In this document: positions 13,051 to 26,503 of the stretch, piece by piece
Layout: the number at the start of each line of letters is the position of its first letter
How positions within the stretch are numbered: position 1 is the first letter of the stretch
Source: Tetrastigma voinierianum
Lineage: Eukaryota > Streptophyta > Magnoliopsida > Vitales > Vitaceae
Length of the DNA stretch: 64,000 bases
Assembly: GCA_016808115.1 (NCBI GenBank)
Contig: JAEQBH010005432.1
Location: forward strand, 62,001 to 126,000
Reading direction: 5' to 3'
The notes under the pieces: model-generated
The model's input: only the letters and a program-made list of their open reading frames with translations
The model's database searches: none
What the model was told of the DNA's origin: nothing
Program-made: the position numbers and the translations under genes

Positions 13051-15863
13051 TGTGTACCTTCTCGAAAAATGGCAAGCAATAGTAAAATTGTCGGAATTGT
13101 TTCGGGGTGGAAGCTTAGTAGAAAATTTTCTAGATATCGGATGACAAAACGGATTGCGCCGTTGGATTCATCTCACGAAATCTAATGACCTAGAAAAGTT
13201 TCATCGACTCGAGACGCTTGAATTTTGCCACTTTCTAGGGCGGTAAGTCATTAATGACTCAAGGACGAAATTTTTATGAAACATCGAAGTTGCAATGGCT
13301 TGAGCTAAGTTCATTTAAATAAATTGAACCAAAAGAAATGAATCATTTCGAGACAGATCTAATCTCTGGACCGCAGAGGACACTGCGCGATGTGGACCAC
13401 TTAGTCAAACTTAAGACTGAATAAAGGAGGGCAAAATGGGAAAAACCTTTTTTTTTTCTCAAGAGAACGCAGATTGAGAGAGGAGAAGATAAGGTGTAGA
13501 GGGAGAAGCTCTGACTTCTCTTTAAGATCTACAGAGCTCAGGTGGTCGTCTCGCATCGGGCCAAGACTTTAAAGTCGAAGTATTCGTCGAGGACAACGCT
13601 TGGACACCAAAACCAGGAGTTTTCATCGGATATTTGAGCGGAAAGTTTGGGAGGTTGTGGGTTTTGAGCTTCCGAGTCTTCGAAAAGCTTCATCTTCACT
13701 CCAAGAGGTAGGGAACCTTCCTACTCGGGTTTATTTTCCATCTATGAGTCATTTTTTTTTTTTTCTAGTTCTTCGCTATGATGTCCAGTTTTTTTGGGTT
13801 GTTTTGAAGTTGATTGGCTGTTTGGTACGCTTTGTGTCATGTTTATGTACGGCTTGTCTCAATTGGGGCGGGTTTGTCGTCAATTGAAAGGGTTGTTTTC
13901 GAGATGAGTTTGGGTCGAAAAACTGCATCACGGGAGCTCCAATTGTGTAGGTTCCACGTTGCAGTGTAGGTCACTATTCACGCGGTAAATTTCAACTTCA
14001 TTTCCCGCCATAACACCTTTCTCATCCGAACTCCGATTCGCACGTTCTTGAACTTTATGGAAAGCTCTTTGAGTTTAGAATCCATCCATATATAGCTTAA
14101 TGTAATTTGAACTCATATTATGCCCGAAAATGATGAAATACAGTAGCCTCTACTGCTGTAGGTGCTACAATGTTGCTAATTTTCTTCATGGCTTGCAACT
14201 TGCATAACTCCTTCATTAGGACTCCAAATTTGGTGTTCTTGAGCTCTATTGAAAGCTCCTTGAGTCTAGAATCTGGCCATATACTTGTAAGTAGCATTTG
14301 GTGGCCACATATTTTTTAAAATTTTGATTGGAGCACCAAGTGTGCAAATTGCTTGGTTGTGATAATATGCGTGGTCTAATGCATTGAAATTGGTGTATGT
14401 TGTTTGGTAATTATATGCATGTTGGTATAATTATCCATGAGGCTTAGGGAAATGCACAGAGTTTATGATTGAGGCCATTACATGGCTTGGTGGTAGGCTA
14501 TTTGTGGGACATGGTGTCACAATTAAACCTAGAGGATAAAGCAAGTCATTACCCGATTAAGCATAATCATAGATGTCACGTATGTGTGTTAGGTTTGTTG
14601 TCATGAATTGTGGAAGGATTTAAATTGGAATTTATGTGTCAGTGATATAAATGTCCAATTGATGTATTACATTATACTGAGTAGGCATATGTGCATATAG
14701 CATTCATTATGTAGCATGATGAATAGGCAATGGAACATTTGCATACTCTATTCATATGCATCAGGAAATCGCGCAAACTGTGGGTGTGCATGGTTGTTGT
14801 ATTTCACCATTCTTAGCGAACGGGTGGTGGACCCGATACATTGAACGACGTCCAATCGAGCTCCATGGTCTTCATGGTTGTAAATCAACATTGTGTATGG
14901 TGTTGATGGTGCAGGCTCGGTCTAGGGACAATGTCCTAAAGAGTCAAGTTATTTCGGGGATTGTCCAATTCTTTTGTTTTAAGGCGGTTTTGGAGATTGT
15001 CCAATGCCTTTGTTTTAAAGCAATTTCGGAAATTGTCCAATGCTTTTATTTTAAAGCAATTTTAGAAATTGTCCAATGTTTTTTATTTATAAAAACAAAA
15101 AACTTTTGTTTTGGATAAAGGACCATTGGTTGAAATACCATGGTGAGTTTCTCACTCTAGGCATAAGCATGTGTGAGGGAGTCGAGTTGAGACTCGGGTT
15201 TAAGAGGGAGTAGCTAAGGGCTCGGTACATGGGACACGTTAAGTCGCATCTCATTCATGACATGTAGGTTTCCATTCTAGGATGGCATCTTCTAGAGGGG
15301 AGTGTTTGTTTGTTGCAAGACCATTGCATGTGCACTTAGGTGGGGAGTAGCCCTTGTAGGATTTAACTCTGCTTGACATTGCTCACCCCATCGTGAGACC
15401 CCCTTTCAGGGATAATGAATGTGCAGGGAGACGACGCTCACTAGAGGCCGATATTGAGAAGAAAGCCTGATTGTGGCTTTGATTTATATTTTGTAAAACA
15501 TGTATTAGAATGCTTAATTTTGATATATGTTTGTATAAGAGTATATAATTTAAACTTTATAGACTATGGTTTTATAGTCATGCTTATATGTTTTGAGTAT
15601 GGATAAATGGGCCCTATGGCCATTTTTACTCTGTGAGGACCCGGTGAGGTCCTGTATAATATTAACAAGCATTGTCATGTAATCGCAGACATGTTGTATT
15701 TTGGATAGAGCTCCTTATTGGAAGGAGACTCTACCCGATTTTCATAAATCTCAACGTCCCGTAAAAATGGGACTCAATGGTTTGGTGTTGGGTTACTCAA
15801 CATCCACGAATCTTCCGTGGGTTGACGGGTTGTCAACGGACCCTCGGGATTTGGGGTATTACA
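13051..15863 (+). mobile_element. Solo LTR, forward, LTR-D family (copy D1)
   Basis: It begins TGTGTACCTTCTCG and ends GGGATTTGGGGTATTACA. Exact duplications AAATT lie at 13046-13050 and 15864-15868. At 2813 bases it has no coding region and is a solo LTR inserted in the caulimovirid ORF2-like region. It aligns along its length with the 5' LTR at 34617-37313 (shared GTGTGCAAATTGCTTGGTTG, GCACTTAGGTGGGGAG and AAAACATGTATTAGAAT blocks). The ACTCCAAGAGGTAGGGAACC box sits near 13698-13720. Confidence 0.85.
14935..15100. repeat. GGAnATTGTCCAATGC tandem array in D1
   Basis: Four units of roughly 44-47 bases carry ATTGTCCAAT followed by CTTTnnTTTTAAAGC. Related but diverged units occur at 36500-36600 and, on the minus strand, at 49190-49325. 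Confidence 0.75.
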
Positions 15864-16131
15864 AAATTTATGAATACTCCAGTTATTAACTACCTCACAT
15901 AATTTAAAAAAAGAAAGATTAGTTTTTGATATTATAAGAAATAACTTAGAAAATACATTTAATTTTAAAAATATAGACATATATAATATATACTATACTT
16001 TATTTAAACAGCTTTAACTAAGATATTTATTTTATTTTGAAACTAAGAATATTAAATTATCTGCAAAACAATCTAACTGAAGATATTTCATTCTCTATTG
16101 AACCTAAGTAAGAATATTAGCCCATTAGATT
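15864..16131 (+). pseudogene. Caulimovirid ORF2-like 3' part and intergenic region
   Basis: This resumes the A-rich viral sequence after the AAATT duplication. Several short frames rich in Lys, Asn and Ile are visible, all broken by stops. It leads directly into a Met-tRNA primer site at 16132, as expected for the non-coding region that closes a caulimovirid genome. Confidence 0.55.
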
Positions 16132-16143
16132 TGGTATCAGAGC
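16132..16143 (+). promoter_or_regulatory. Caulimovirid minus-strand primer binding site (tRNA-Met)
   Basis: TGGTATCAGAGC is complementary to the last 12 bases of plant initiator tRNA-Met. It defines position 1 of a caulimovirid genome. No LTR ends just before it, which argues against a retrotransposon primer site. Confidence 0.8.
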
Positions 16144-17256
16144 CTTGCCATTGAGTCTTTTAGACACTTAGAATATTTAGATCTAAGATTAGAAAACTTA
16201 AATAAAATTATTAACATAACAAATTCTTTTAGACTCAAGTGTAATCATAAAAAAGATTATTTTAAACATAATATTCATTCTGAAGATCTAGAAACTTATA
16301 CAAAAAAACTATTAAATTACAATAATAGTAGATTTAATAATAAATTTCTTAGAGAATTGTAATAAAAACATTAATCCAGATATTAATAGAATAAAACATT
16401 TAGAAAACAAAGTAGAATTAATAGGAAAAAACCTTGATTATATTCATTCACTAGATTTAATAAAAGAAAATAGAACATTAGTATATAGGATTAAACAACT
16501 AGAAGATTTTTAAATACTTCAAAATTATCAATCAATTAGAAAACTTACAAAAATTAACAAAGAGCAACAAATGTTAAAGAACTTAATATTAGTATATGAA
16601 TAGTTTATCAAAAGACAAAACATATCTTCAAATTATAGAAGAAGCCAATTCTCTTTCCATAGTACTGGCTTAAGCTCACAATCCCGTAAGGTAAAACATA
16701 TTTAATTATAATAAAAACAAACAATATAATATTATTTATTAATTAATATAAATAAGAAACTTGATAAACTCAAAGATAAGCCTAGTAGTTCAAAAACACA
16801 AGATATAGAAGATATCATAAAACGCATAAGTACTGTGGATTTAGGAAAACCAAAGAAATTGATAGCTATACCTAAGACTTATATATCCAAAACAAACAAA
16901 AAAGTAATGAATAGCCGAAGATCATTTTCAGAAATTTCTAGAACAATAATTGAAGTAGGAGAAACAATTAGAAATAATGATAGACTACTTAGACAAACTG
17001 ATAAGTATGGAAAAGAAATAGCTGAAATTATAGATCCATAAATAGAATATGAAAATTTTAAAATAAATGGTTTAAAAATTTTAGAACCATAAATAATATA
17101 AAAAAAATAGAAATAAAGAAATAAATTTATAAAATGTATTAGAGAAGAAAAAATCTAATGTTTAGAAACATAATTAACAGAGAATATCCAATTATTGGGA
17201 AAATGTGTGATAGATAAATTAAAGAAAAGTTATGATTTTTGTCATTTAGGATTAAT
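16144..17256 (+). pseudogene. Caulimovirid ORF1 N-terminal / movement-protein start, broken
   Basis: After the primer site a lysine- and asparagine-rich frame runs with frequent stops (for example around 16160-16360 and 16835-17041, where a 68-codon stretch stays open). It is the N-terminal part of the viral polyprotein, ahead of the movement-protein domain. The reading stops mid-domain at 17256, where the TTAAT-flanked nest is inserted, and the same domain resumes at 33322. Cell-to-cell movement is the family's known role; this copy cannot express it because of stops and the 16 kb insertion. Confidence 0.65.
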
Positions 17257-18299
17257 TGACACACCCCCCACCCCTACTTCGTGACGATGTGCCGGGTAAC
17301 CCCACATAACCCTAAATCGATACTTTCAACAACTAGAGAATTCAGAAGCTGGTCGCGTGTTAATGGTCGGAAACCCAGATAAAAATTTTTCTTTCTAAAC
17401 TATTATTTTATAAATTTCTGGCAAAGATAATACCGTATATAGATACGTCCCAAACCCGTAAATACAAATTACACTTCTAAAATATTGCAAACCAACAATG
17501 TTTCTTCAAAGAGCCTCAGCTCATCGCATTTCATAAAACAAAAACGGCGGCATACATATGCACAACTATACAAGTTCAAAGTACTTTCTTACAAACATAT
17601 AGAATGGTGGGTAAATACAGCACATATAACTAGTAGTCATGAGGAACCTGATTTGTCCCAGCTTTCGGCGTACCTGTTCCTGAAAGATAATTTTTAAAAC
17701 AAGAAAATAATGAGCTAAACCAGATCAGTGAGTGTATGCTTTATAAATTGCTTGCCTTTTCTGAAAACATTTCAAAACTGTAAAACTATCTTTTACCATC
17801 ATTTTCAGAAAACCTTGCTTGCTTTGCCATAAAAGTTTCTAAAACTTTTCATAAACCGTCATTGAGCTTTGTTATAAAAGTTTGAAAAACTTTATAAATC
17901 CCACATGCTTATCAATGGTAGTCATTTGAAGCTGTATATAAACGCCTTTATAAAAATAAAGATCAACCACCGAGGTCTTTTCTGCTTGATACCCTCTAGT
18001 AACAAGGGAAACATGCCCTACCGTGTCGGCAGCGTGACCTCGTGTCCACATCACCTATTCCGATAAATATGGTGGAATGCTTCATCACCACATAAATAGC
18101 TAGCGCGCTAACCCTATATACTCTAGTACGTGCTACTTCCATCCTCTAATATGCCATAATGTATGAGCTAAGTTTGCTGACTAGGCAAATCTACAATGCA
18201 ATGCAATCATGTCCTAACTTCACCGTGGGCACGGTAAATACCTCAATCGATAATGCTTGCTTAAAACTAAGGATTTCGTAAGGCCTGACTTTTAAAATA

Positions 18300-18475
18300 T
18301 AATTTTTGCTTGCTTGCTTTCTTTTTAAAATATGGTTTAACAAATCAAAACCATAAGCTTTAAAATATGGTTTAACTAATCAAAACCATAAATTTTAAAA
18401 TATGGTTTAACAATTAAAACCATAAGCTTTTAAAATATGGTTTAACCAATCAAAACCATAACATACCAACTTAAA
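18300..18475. repeat. 35-bp hairpin tandem array in D2
   Basis: Four units of about 35 bases contain AAATATGGTTTAAC followed by AATCAAAACCATA. TATGGTTT pairs with AAACCATA in each unit. It is related to the 50-bp array at 3491-3690 but lost the GCTTGC tract that appears only once upstream. Confidence 0.75.
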
Positions 18476-20734
18476 ACGATTTATAACAATACTCTAGTAT
18501 TGAAAAATAAAGTTTAGAACACTACATTCCTACTACACACACTGAGCCGACTTGCAATTCTCTCCGCCCGCTTACTCCTACACATTCAATGTATTATACC
18601 ACACGCGTCACCATAACCAAGCAATTTGCACACTTAGTGCCACAATTAAATTTTTCAAAAAATATGTGGGCCCCAAATGCCATTCACAGGCATAGGGCAA
18701 GATTCTAGACTCAAGAGGCTTTCCGTATAGTCTAAGAACACCCAAAAACAGATTCAAATTGGTCTGCACTATCCGAAACAATCCCAAATTTCAACCTGAA
18801 CCGTCCGGTAAAACAAGCCCCAAATTCAGCCTGTGATCGTCTGTGCAAAAATAGCGTCCCAAAATTTTCTAAAAATTCCTAAACTCAATCCAAAAATTTT
18901 GGGATTGAAATTTACGACCTCTCACGGCCTCTAAGCAAATCTCAAGCCATTAAATTACCTTTACGATAAACAACACAAGTATGGAAAATTCCTCACTTTC
19001 TGGGAGTGAATCAACACTGCTTTTTGGTGCCCATGTAGCTCGCCGTTTAGACCACTTTTCCTTTTTCTCCAAAACTTACAACTATTTCTTAATCTGAAAA
19101 AGAAGCAAAGAAAAAGAAAAACAAATAAAATTTCTATCTCTTTGACGCCTCTCCATCCATTCCTCTCCCCATTTTGATCTTTCGCTTTATCCTTCCTTTT
19201 TTTTAATTCCTATTATTATTATTATTATTATTTGAATACATGTCTCACATATTGTGTAAAACCCGGCAGAAAATTTTTAATTTTCAAAATGGAAAACGGT
19301 AATTTCCTGGCCAAATCCCGTAAATTTTCTAGATCTTCGATTGATCAAATGTACTTCACCGCTGGAATTGTCTCGCAAAATTCAATCAATACATTAATTT
19401 CTTAAAATTCGAGACAAATACAAATTTCACGCACTTTGAGACAATGAATTTCACGCTTTTGAGGCATCAAAAATGAAAGCCAGAAAAATGTGTTTGTGAA
19501 AGACATGTGATGGATAAAAAAAACCACCTACTACAATGCACTCACACATGTCAGATGATTATTAGCGAGAGAGAATGAGATGAATGGCTTAGATTAAGTC
19601 ATATGTCAAAAATCCAAAACTTAAGGACACATGGAATTTTTGGAAATGTTAAGTGAATAATATTAAGAAGGAATTAGTCTTTCCATTGGAACAAGAGAAA
19701 AACGGGTAGAGTCGAGATTCCGATTTTTGGGGACAGCAGAGAGATGGACTTCTGTACTTCCGTCGCTTCGGACCATTTTGTTCTCGACGGAGCAAGAAGC
19801 AAAAAGCTCCATCTATGCACAAGGGCTACACGCAAAATCTGATTTATGGAGTTCCACAACCCTGAAAGAGGTAGATCTTTTCCTACTTCAGGTGTTATTC
19901 TTTTCGGGCTAAGAGCCATGTGAATGGTTAGGGAGATTCTGAGGCTCGACTTATCTGATTTCGTCTCAAAATGCGGAACCGAAAAACCCTGATGAGGTGT
20001 ACGCGAACAAAGGCCGACTGGGCGCTCAATCGTCACGGATTTGCTGGTGTGATTTCTGTGTGGTTTCTGGCACGATTCAAAGAACTGTTGACTGCCACGG
20101 GCAGGAGCTAATTCTTGGTGTTATTGTTGTAATTAATAACATGTATTTTAATTTAATTATGTTGATATATATATATATATATATGAAAAACATATTAGTA
20201 TGAATATTTTGGAATTGCATCGCATTCCATATGCACTCAAATAGCAACGTATAATATTAGGTGTGAGTGCAATGACATGTTAAAAAACAAAGTCACAAAA
20301 AATACACACCCCGAAATATACCCTAGCAGTTTTCGAACTTGTTTAGGGTATATTAAAAGCTAAATGGAATTTTTCGGGAAATAAAACGATAGACCCGGAA
20401 ATTAATCATAAAGCCAAGGGTAAATTAGTCATTTACCACTTGAGGATATGAAAGGCATAAAACCAAGTATGTTTATATGCCAATATACCAGAAAATGAAT
20501 AAATAGAAGAAGCAGGGATTCAAGGCAATTAGAGAAAAGATGAAATAGAAATTGAAGGAATGGGAGGACTTAATTGCAAAAATGGAGAAAAGTAACTTAG
20601 TAATGCAAAGGCCAAGATTTTAACTAAAAATTGATTTAAGACCAAATTTGGTCTCCAAACAGAGAGAACCGAGAGGAGAAGAGAAGGGGAGAAGCAGTTA
20701 AGAAGAGGGTTATAAGAGAAGAAGAAGAGAAGCC

Positions 20735-20755
20735 AAGATAAAAGGTATATGGAAC
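20735..20755 (+). promoter_or_regulatory. Splice-donor-like site in B2
   Basis: AAAAGGTATATGG follows a GAAGAAGAAG purine run about 440 bases from the LTR start, the same depth as AAGGTAAGG in B1. Splicing is inferred. Confidence 0.4.
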
Positions 20756-22399
20756 TGGATTGTATATCCAAGAATTCTCAGATGAATTTCCAGATAATAC
20801 ATGATTAGTAGTTCGTCAAACTCTAGGGATGCTGATAAAAGCTCATCCCAACATGGGTTTCTTGTTGGTATTTGATTTCTTTCTAGGGTTTTGCATAGGA
20901 TTTCATCCTAACCCAAAGATTGAGCTGAGAGTATGTGGCAAACCCCAACAGCACAAGAAAAACATGGAATCCCCTCCCTTGCTGTTGGAATTGTTTAATT
21001 TCAGCAAAGGAGTTCGTTGGGTTCAACCTACCAAATTTTATTTGGTATGTGTATGGGTTATGACCCATATTGTAAATTGTTTTTGGGAGAAAATCAAAGA
21101 AAGGTTTTGAAGAAAGATATATTGAATGATAATTTGAGTAGAAAAGAGATTATAAGATGAATTTGATGCTGGTCTCAACTGCTATGGAGTATTGTTGATT
21201 TCGGGGTATCAACATATGGAAAAATGGGGAGAAACACACTAGGCATTTTTCGGTGACATGTACCGCACACTGAACCCTGAATCTTCCAGAAGAAGTTCGG
21301 ACCCCAGACTCGTGCACAGTCACATACGGCATCAGACACCCGTCGCTTTTGACCCATTTTATTTAGCCATAACTTGCTCATTTATCTGATTTAAAAGTGA
21401 TTCAAGTATAATTATTAAACTAGAATTCAAGGAAAACCAAACATCCAAGCAGTACCTTCAAATTCTGATTCTATGTGGCCCAAGAAATTCACTCAAGTGG
21501 GGCCATGTTCAAGCCAAATTTCTGATTATTTTTTGGCATAGTAGTTCGGGTTGTTTAGGACATAACTCGAGTTTGATTGCTTTCCGTTTGGGTGATTCCA
21601 ATTGAGAAAGAACCATATCACCTTGGCTTTAAAAGGAGTAGAAAGAGCAAGTGTCAAATGTAGGTCAAGACACTGGAAAATGAGTATTTCAAACTGTCCC
21701 AAAATTAATAATATCCCGTTAAATTGACTAGTTTGGCACGAAAATGTCATAACTTTAGTTTGGATGATCCGATTGGAATGATTCCAATTTCTAAGTAAAG
21801 TAGGTTCATAGAGGAATAAGAATACATGAATGAGGTGTGATTCCATAGACATCATACTTTACAAGTATATGAAGTGCCATGTGTAATAGGCATGAAACAA
21901 GGAAAATATAGAAAATGCAACATGTATAAATGTGTTCATGAAACATGAATGTGATATGGAAAATGAAAACGAACTGAAACATGAATATATGAATGAGTAT
22001 ATGAACGAGTATACGTAAATGAGTATATGAATGAGTATACGTGAATGAGTATATGAAATAAGTACATAGATTGAGTATATCTTTGAAAGATATCACAGTG
22101 AAGTGGAGATTGAAATGTGATTATGATCGGTTATGAATGCTATTTGTGAAATATATATAAGTACATATATTGATTTGAATTATTGTTATTCAAAATGTTT
22201 GTCATACAAAAATGACATGAAGACAAAATGTGTTTATGATCGATTATGAGTTTTATTTGTGAAATATACATATGTATATGCATGTATCGATTTGAATTAT
22301 TGTTATTCGATGTTTGTCACACATATGCATGTGTGCATGTATTAGAACTATAAAGCGAAATTACGCATAAAAGTAAATTGATTTGAAATGTATCATTGA

Positions 22400-23060
22400 A
22401 TGACCCAGACGTGACCCGGAGTTCACGAATTGATGTGAAGTGTCGCAAATATGGAATGTGAAATCATATTTTTATTGAATGACCAACATGACAGGATTCA
22501 CCAACTGAATTCGTCATGAGGGTAAACGTAATTGTTGAATGCGAAATCACGTACTCGAGATGACAAACGGGCGGGGATTCCCCCAGAGTGAATGCGCGTG
22601 ATATCGACTTCTATAGCCATATGTGAGATGGTAATAATTGAATGTGAAATCACATTGCTATTGAATGACAAGCGGGGCGGGATTCCCCCAGTAGATATAT
22701 ACATTGAATGGGCTTCCTGGCCATATGTGAGATGGTAATAATTGAATGTGAAATCACATTTGCTCTTGAATGACAAGCAGGCGGGATTCCCAGTGAATCG
22801 TAGTGAATGTATCGACTTCTATATCATCCACATCATTGAGCGTGGTAATAATTGAATGCGAAATCACATTTGCTCTTGAATGACAAACGAGGGCGGGATT
22901 TACAGTGATGCATCGTGAATGTCAAACCACATGCCATATGTGAGACGGTAGTAATTTAATGCGAGGGGAAATCACATTGCTGCTAAATGACAAACGGACG
23001 AGTTCCCTAAGTGAATGCATCGTGAATGTCGACTTCTATATTTATATGTGAAATCTAAGC
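22400..23060. repeat. 104-110 bp tandem array in B2
   Basis: About six units carry GGTAATAATTGAATGTGAAATCAC, TTGAATGACAAnCG, GCGGGATTCC and CCATATGTGAGA. Repeat starts near 22623, 22727 and 22838 give unit lengths of 104 and 110. The array is absent from B1, which has a different array at a comparable depth. Confidence 0.8.
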
Positions 23061-24623
23061 GAAAAGTGAAAAATGACATTAAAATTTGTATTTGTTTAAG
23101 TATCTTTTACATTACACAAACATAGTAAAAAGGCATTATTTTGTAAATGCATTTTGTTAAATGTGAATGTTATGGGTCTTTTGAATTTAGTAAATGTTTG
23201 TAAGTTGCGAAAAGAGTGCTTTTCAGCGTAATTAAAAAGTAAATGGAATAATACAAGCAAAAATGTTTTGGGAGAAGATAATTGAAAATGTCGAGATGCC
23301 TTAGGCCTCGACTTGGATCCGCCCAGTAGGGTCGAGTCGGGGATTAGTCGCGACACTTTTGAAAATAAAAATTTAATAAAACAAAACAAAATGTTTTGAT
23401 TAAAAATATCGGAATCGCTAGGGCTCGAGCTTGGATCCTGCTTAGGGTCGAGTAGAAGTTGGGTCGCGACACTTTGAAAATGAAAATTTAATAAAGCGAT
23501 AACTAAAAAGAATTAAAGCGGGCATCAGGATCATGAAATGTAATTGCTAAAGGGATTTGATTAATGGCTTGGTCGTGATAATGATATGAGTCCCAATATG
23601 TATCGGTGTCGGTCGTTGACCTGTATGTATTTGATATGACGATCTGTTCCGGAACTTGCCATTGTATACGTATAAAGTTTGTTTTGAATATGATCAGGCA
23701 TACCGTACATGTAGAAGATATGAATTGAAACTTGTAAAAGACATGACACATGGAAATATCCCGAACAAGATAATGTTATGGAATCGAAAGGATAAAATCT
23801 ACATGTATAATATGATATGAGTTAGAAGTCACATAAGAATGGCTTAGTTATATGCATAAGGAAAAGTAAATGTAAGAGAATAGTGTGGTGAATTGTGGTA
23901 TTAATTAGATTCTTGTCTATATGTTCCCACTAAGCGTAAACACCTTGCGGGTCATTCAATCCGTGTAGGTCTTGGAAGGAGATAAGGAGGACGGGGCGTT
24001 GGCGCGATGCAGACGTCTCGAGAGATAGGTGCTCGCGGCCTTTGTTCCGCGATCTCTGATGTTTGTATTAGATATGTACATGTATATGTATTTGTATAAG
24101 TAAATGGGACTTAGCATATGTGTATAGATTTTAATGGATACCACTCCGATGGTAGTTCCTTTGTATATGTAAATGATTTTTGGTTATTACAAAAATTGTT
24201 TGTATACTGAGCATAAGTTAATTTGTGAAAAAAAAACAAGTAATGAGTCGATTATATGGTTTCGCACCGGCAAGTTCGGATTCTCAATCCCGGGTCGGAT
24301 GGGAATGTCGGGCATGACCAAATGTTTGTGAAAGGAACTCGACGGAAGATTTTCAGAGAATTATGTTGGAGATTGTCCGACAATTCCGCGTAGGAGGGAG
24401 CTATGAATCGTTTCGGAGGGTTATCGATAGATTCGCACCGGAGGGTTGTCGATAAATTTCTGCAGAAAACTCGGTGGTAAGTTTTCAAGAACAAAAGCTT
24501 TTTTTAAAAGCGCGATTTACTCGCATTGGCATAGGCATGTGTGAGGGAGTCGGTGGGACTGGGATATCGGACAGGCATGTAGACATTCAAACAGGATCAT
24601 GTATTTACTTGGGTATGTGATTT

Positions 24624-26503
24624 TGGCTGACGCCCGAATCCGAGGGTTCGTTGGCCCACCCGTGAAACTCGCGGAAAAATCTGTACGTCTCGTATTCTGC
24701 GAGACCCGATACAGTAAAAATGGTCACTTGGGCCTTGCAAATACTCATGAATGTATCCCTTGTTATATTCCAATGATTCGGGAGTTTTTAATTACTCTTA
24801 TCTGAAATATATTAAAATCTACAATTCTAATACATATTATCAAAAACATCAAAGCCTGGCTTGGCTTTCTTCAAAATCGGCCTCTAAGATGGTCGTCTTC
24901 TCGAAACGCTCCACATGCACGAAATAATATTCCCTCGACGAGGTGTTTATCGTAGTGGAATCGCGCACAAATGGAGTTCTTTCTGCGCTAAAGTGCGTAT
25001 CTGATACTTTCCAAAATTTAAACACACACTTTCAGTAAATCGTGATCTGCCAAGATATGCAATGCGTTCTCATGCCTCGAGTCCTCCATGAGCTCCCTCA
25101 CACTTACTAAGCCATGTATGAAAAAACATCATTTTCCAAACAAAACTTGTTGTTCTTGAAAATACACTAGAGAATAGGTAAAAAGATAGGACTACCCTCC
25201 GAGGCGAATGTGTTGGAGAACTTCTCGAAACAGTCATGGTCCTCATCCGAAAATGATACATTTGACCGTCTCTGACCCCATTCTCAGAAATTCATCTGTG
25301 AAATTCCTTTCACAACCATGTTTGTTTTTCAGAAAACTCGTGTCATGCACACACACCTAATTTCTAGGTTACCCCGGTGCATATGAAAATGCATTATGTC
25401 ATTTCAACACAATTTATATAACATATGCAAATATATCATCATGCATATATTTAAATAATTTAAATCACAACAACATGTTATATAATTTCTGATACATTAC
25501 CGCAAGGTAAACTCCATGGGCTAATTTAAGCAAACACAAGCAATTGATTTGGATTACTCGACCAAACACATTTCTCACAAATATTTTATGAACATATTCA
25601 CATGAGCGATTGAAACCCTCGAGTTCTTGTTCACGACCAATCACTTGACATCGGTTCCACTTTGTGAACCGAGGGTATGTCTAGCCTCCATACACATCAA
25701 AAACATGATTTATTACTGCATAAATCAGCACCCGAAGATCACCCAAATAGTCCGTGCAGCATCACGGTTGTCGAAAAGGCTCCAAATTTTCACACTTTGG
25801 TTCCAAGTTTTGGAATCGATCAAACGGTCATTCGAGGCCTGTCTGACTCAATCATCAACCAAAGCACTTAAGCGAAGTGTAAAGCCAGTAGGATAAAACT
25901 CCTACCTCATGGAGTTGTCGAGCTCAATAGGTGCCGCAGCGTTACCCTCGCCGCGTAGAACAACTTTCCTTCTTGGCCCGAAGAATTCCGATGGTCCGAT
26001 TGCCCGGGATCTTAGAGAGAAGTGGCACACTCTCTCTAAAAAAATCCTGAAACCCTAAGCTGGCCAAGCTGCGTCTCACACTGCTGCTCCAGCTGTAGGT
26101 TTTTGGTGTTTTGAGGGGAGATGGACACTATTCCACATTTGTCTAATATCATTAAAGAATTTAATTAATACGATCATGTCCACTAGCTTGGATTTTGACA
26201 TTTTGCCATGTCTCGCCATCGTTTCCATCCTCTCTCTATTTCATTGCAATATGTGTCATGGAAGTACATGTTATGGTGACTTTTGTCACCTCGCATTTTC
26301 GTTTTACGGCACGGAGTACTTTCGATGCCTCAAAAGCAGTGAAATGCCCATTTGTCTCGGAGTCGACGTGGCATCTAGATTTTGCGAGACGATTCCAACG
26401 GTGAAATCTGTGTCGTCATCCAAGATCTAGAAAATTTTTGGGTTTTGACCAAAATTACGATTTTGGCCTTTTTCCAGAAATTGGAATTTTCTCGGGTCTT
26501 ACA
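24624..26503 (-). mobile_element. Solo LTR R1 type, reverse, inside R1 5' LTR
   Basis: The plus-strand ends are TGGCTGACGCCC and CTCGGGTCTTACA; read in reverse it starts TGTAAGACCCGAGAAAATTCC like the copy at 52108. Flanking duplications GATTT (24619-24623) and GATTG (26504-26508) differ at one base. The R1 3' LTR shows the empty site GTGTGATTGTTTGC. On the minus strand a CATGAGGTAGGAG..TCCTAC box lies about 590 bases from its start (near 25905). Length 1880. Confidence 0.8.

Larger units (their letters stand above)
20303..24320 (+). mobile_element. LTR-B family copy B2 inside the R1 5' LTR
   Basis: It begins near ACACACCCCGAAATATACCC, aligned with TGTAACACCCTGAAATATAC of B1, and ends near GTCGGGCATGACCA. 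Shared with B1: TTTAGGGTAT near the start, and a block around 21800-21960 with TATATGAA, ATAGGCATGAA and GTGTTCATGAAACATGAAT. The 3' LTR of R1 reads across this point without the block, which shows insertion. The terminal TG appears mutated and the flanking duplication is unclear in an A-run. Ends are accurate to about 5 bases. Confidence 0.7.

Noticed and set aside
16132..16143. Met-tRNA site as a retrotransposon primer site
   Set aside because: No LTR end lies just upstream and the flanks are caulimovirid-like on both sides.
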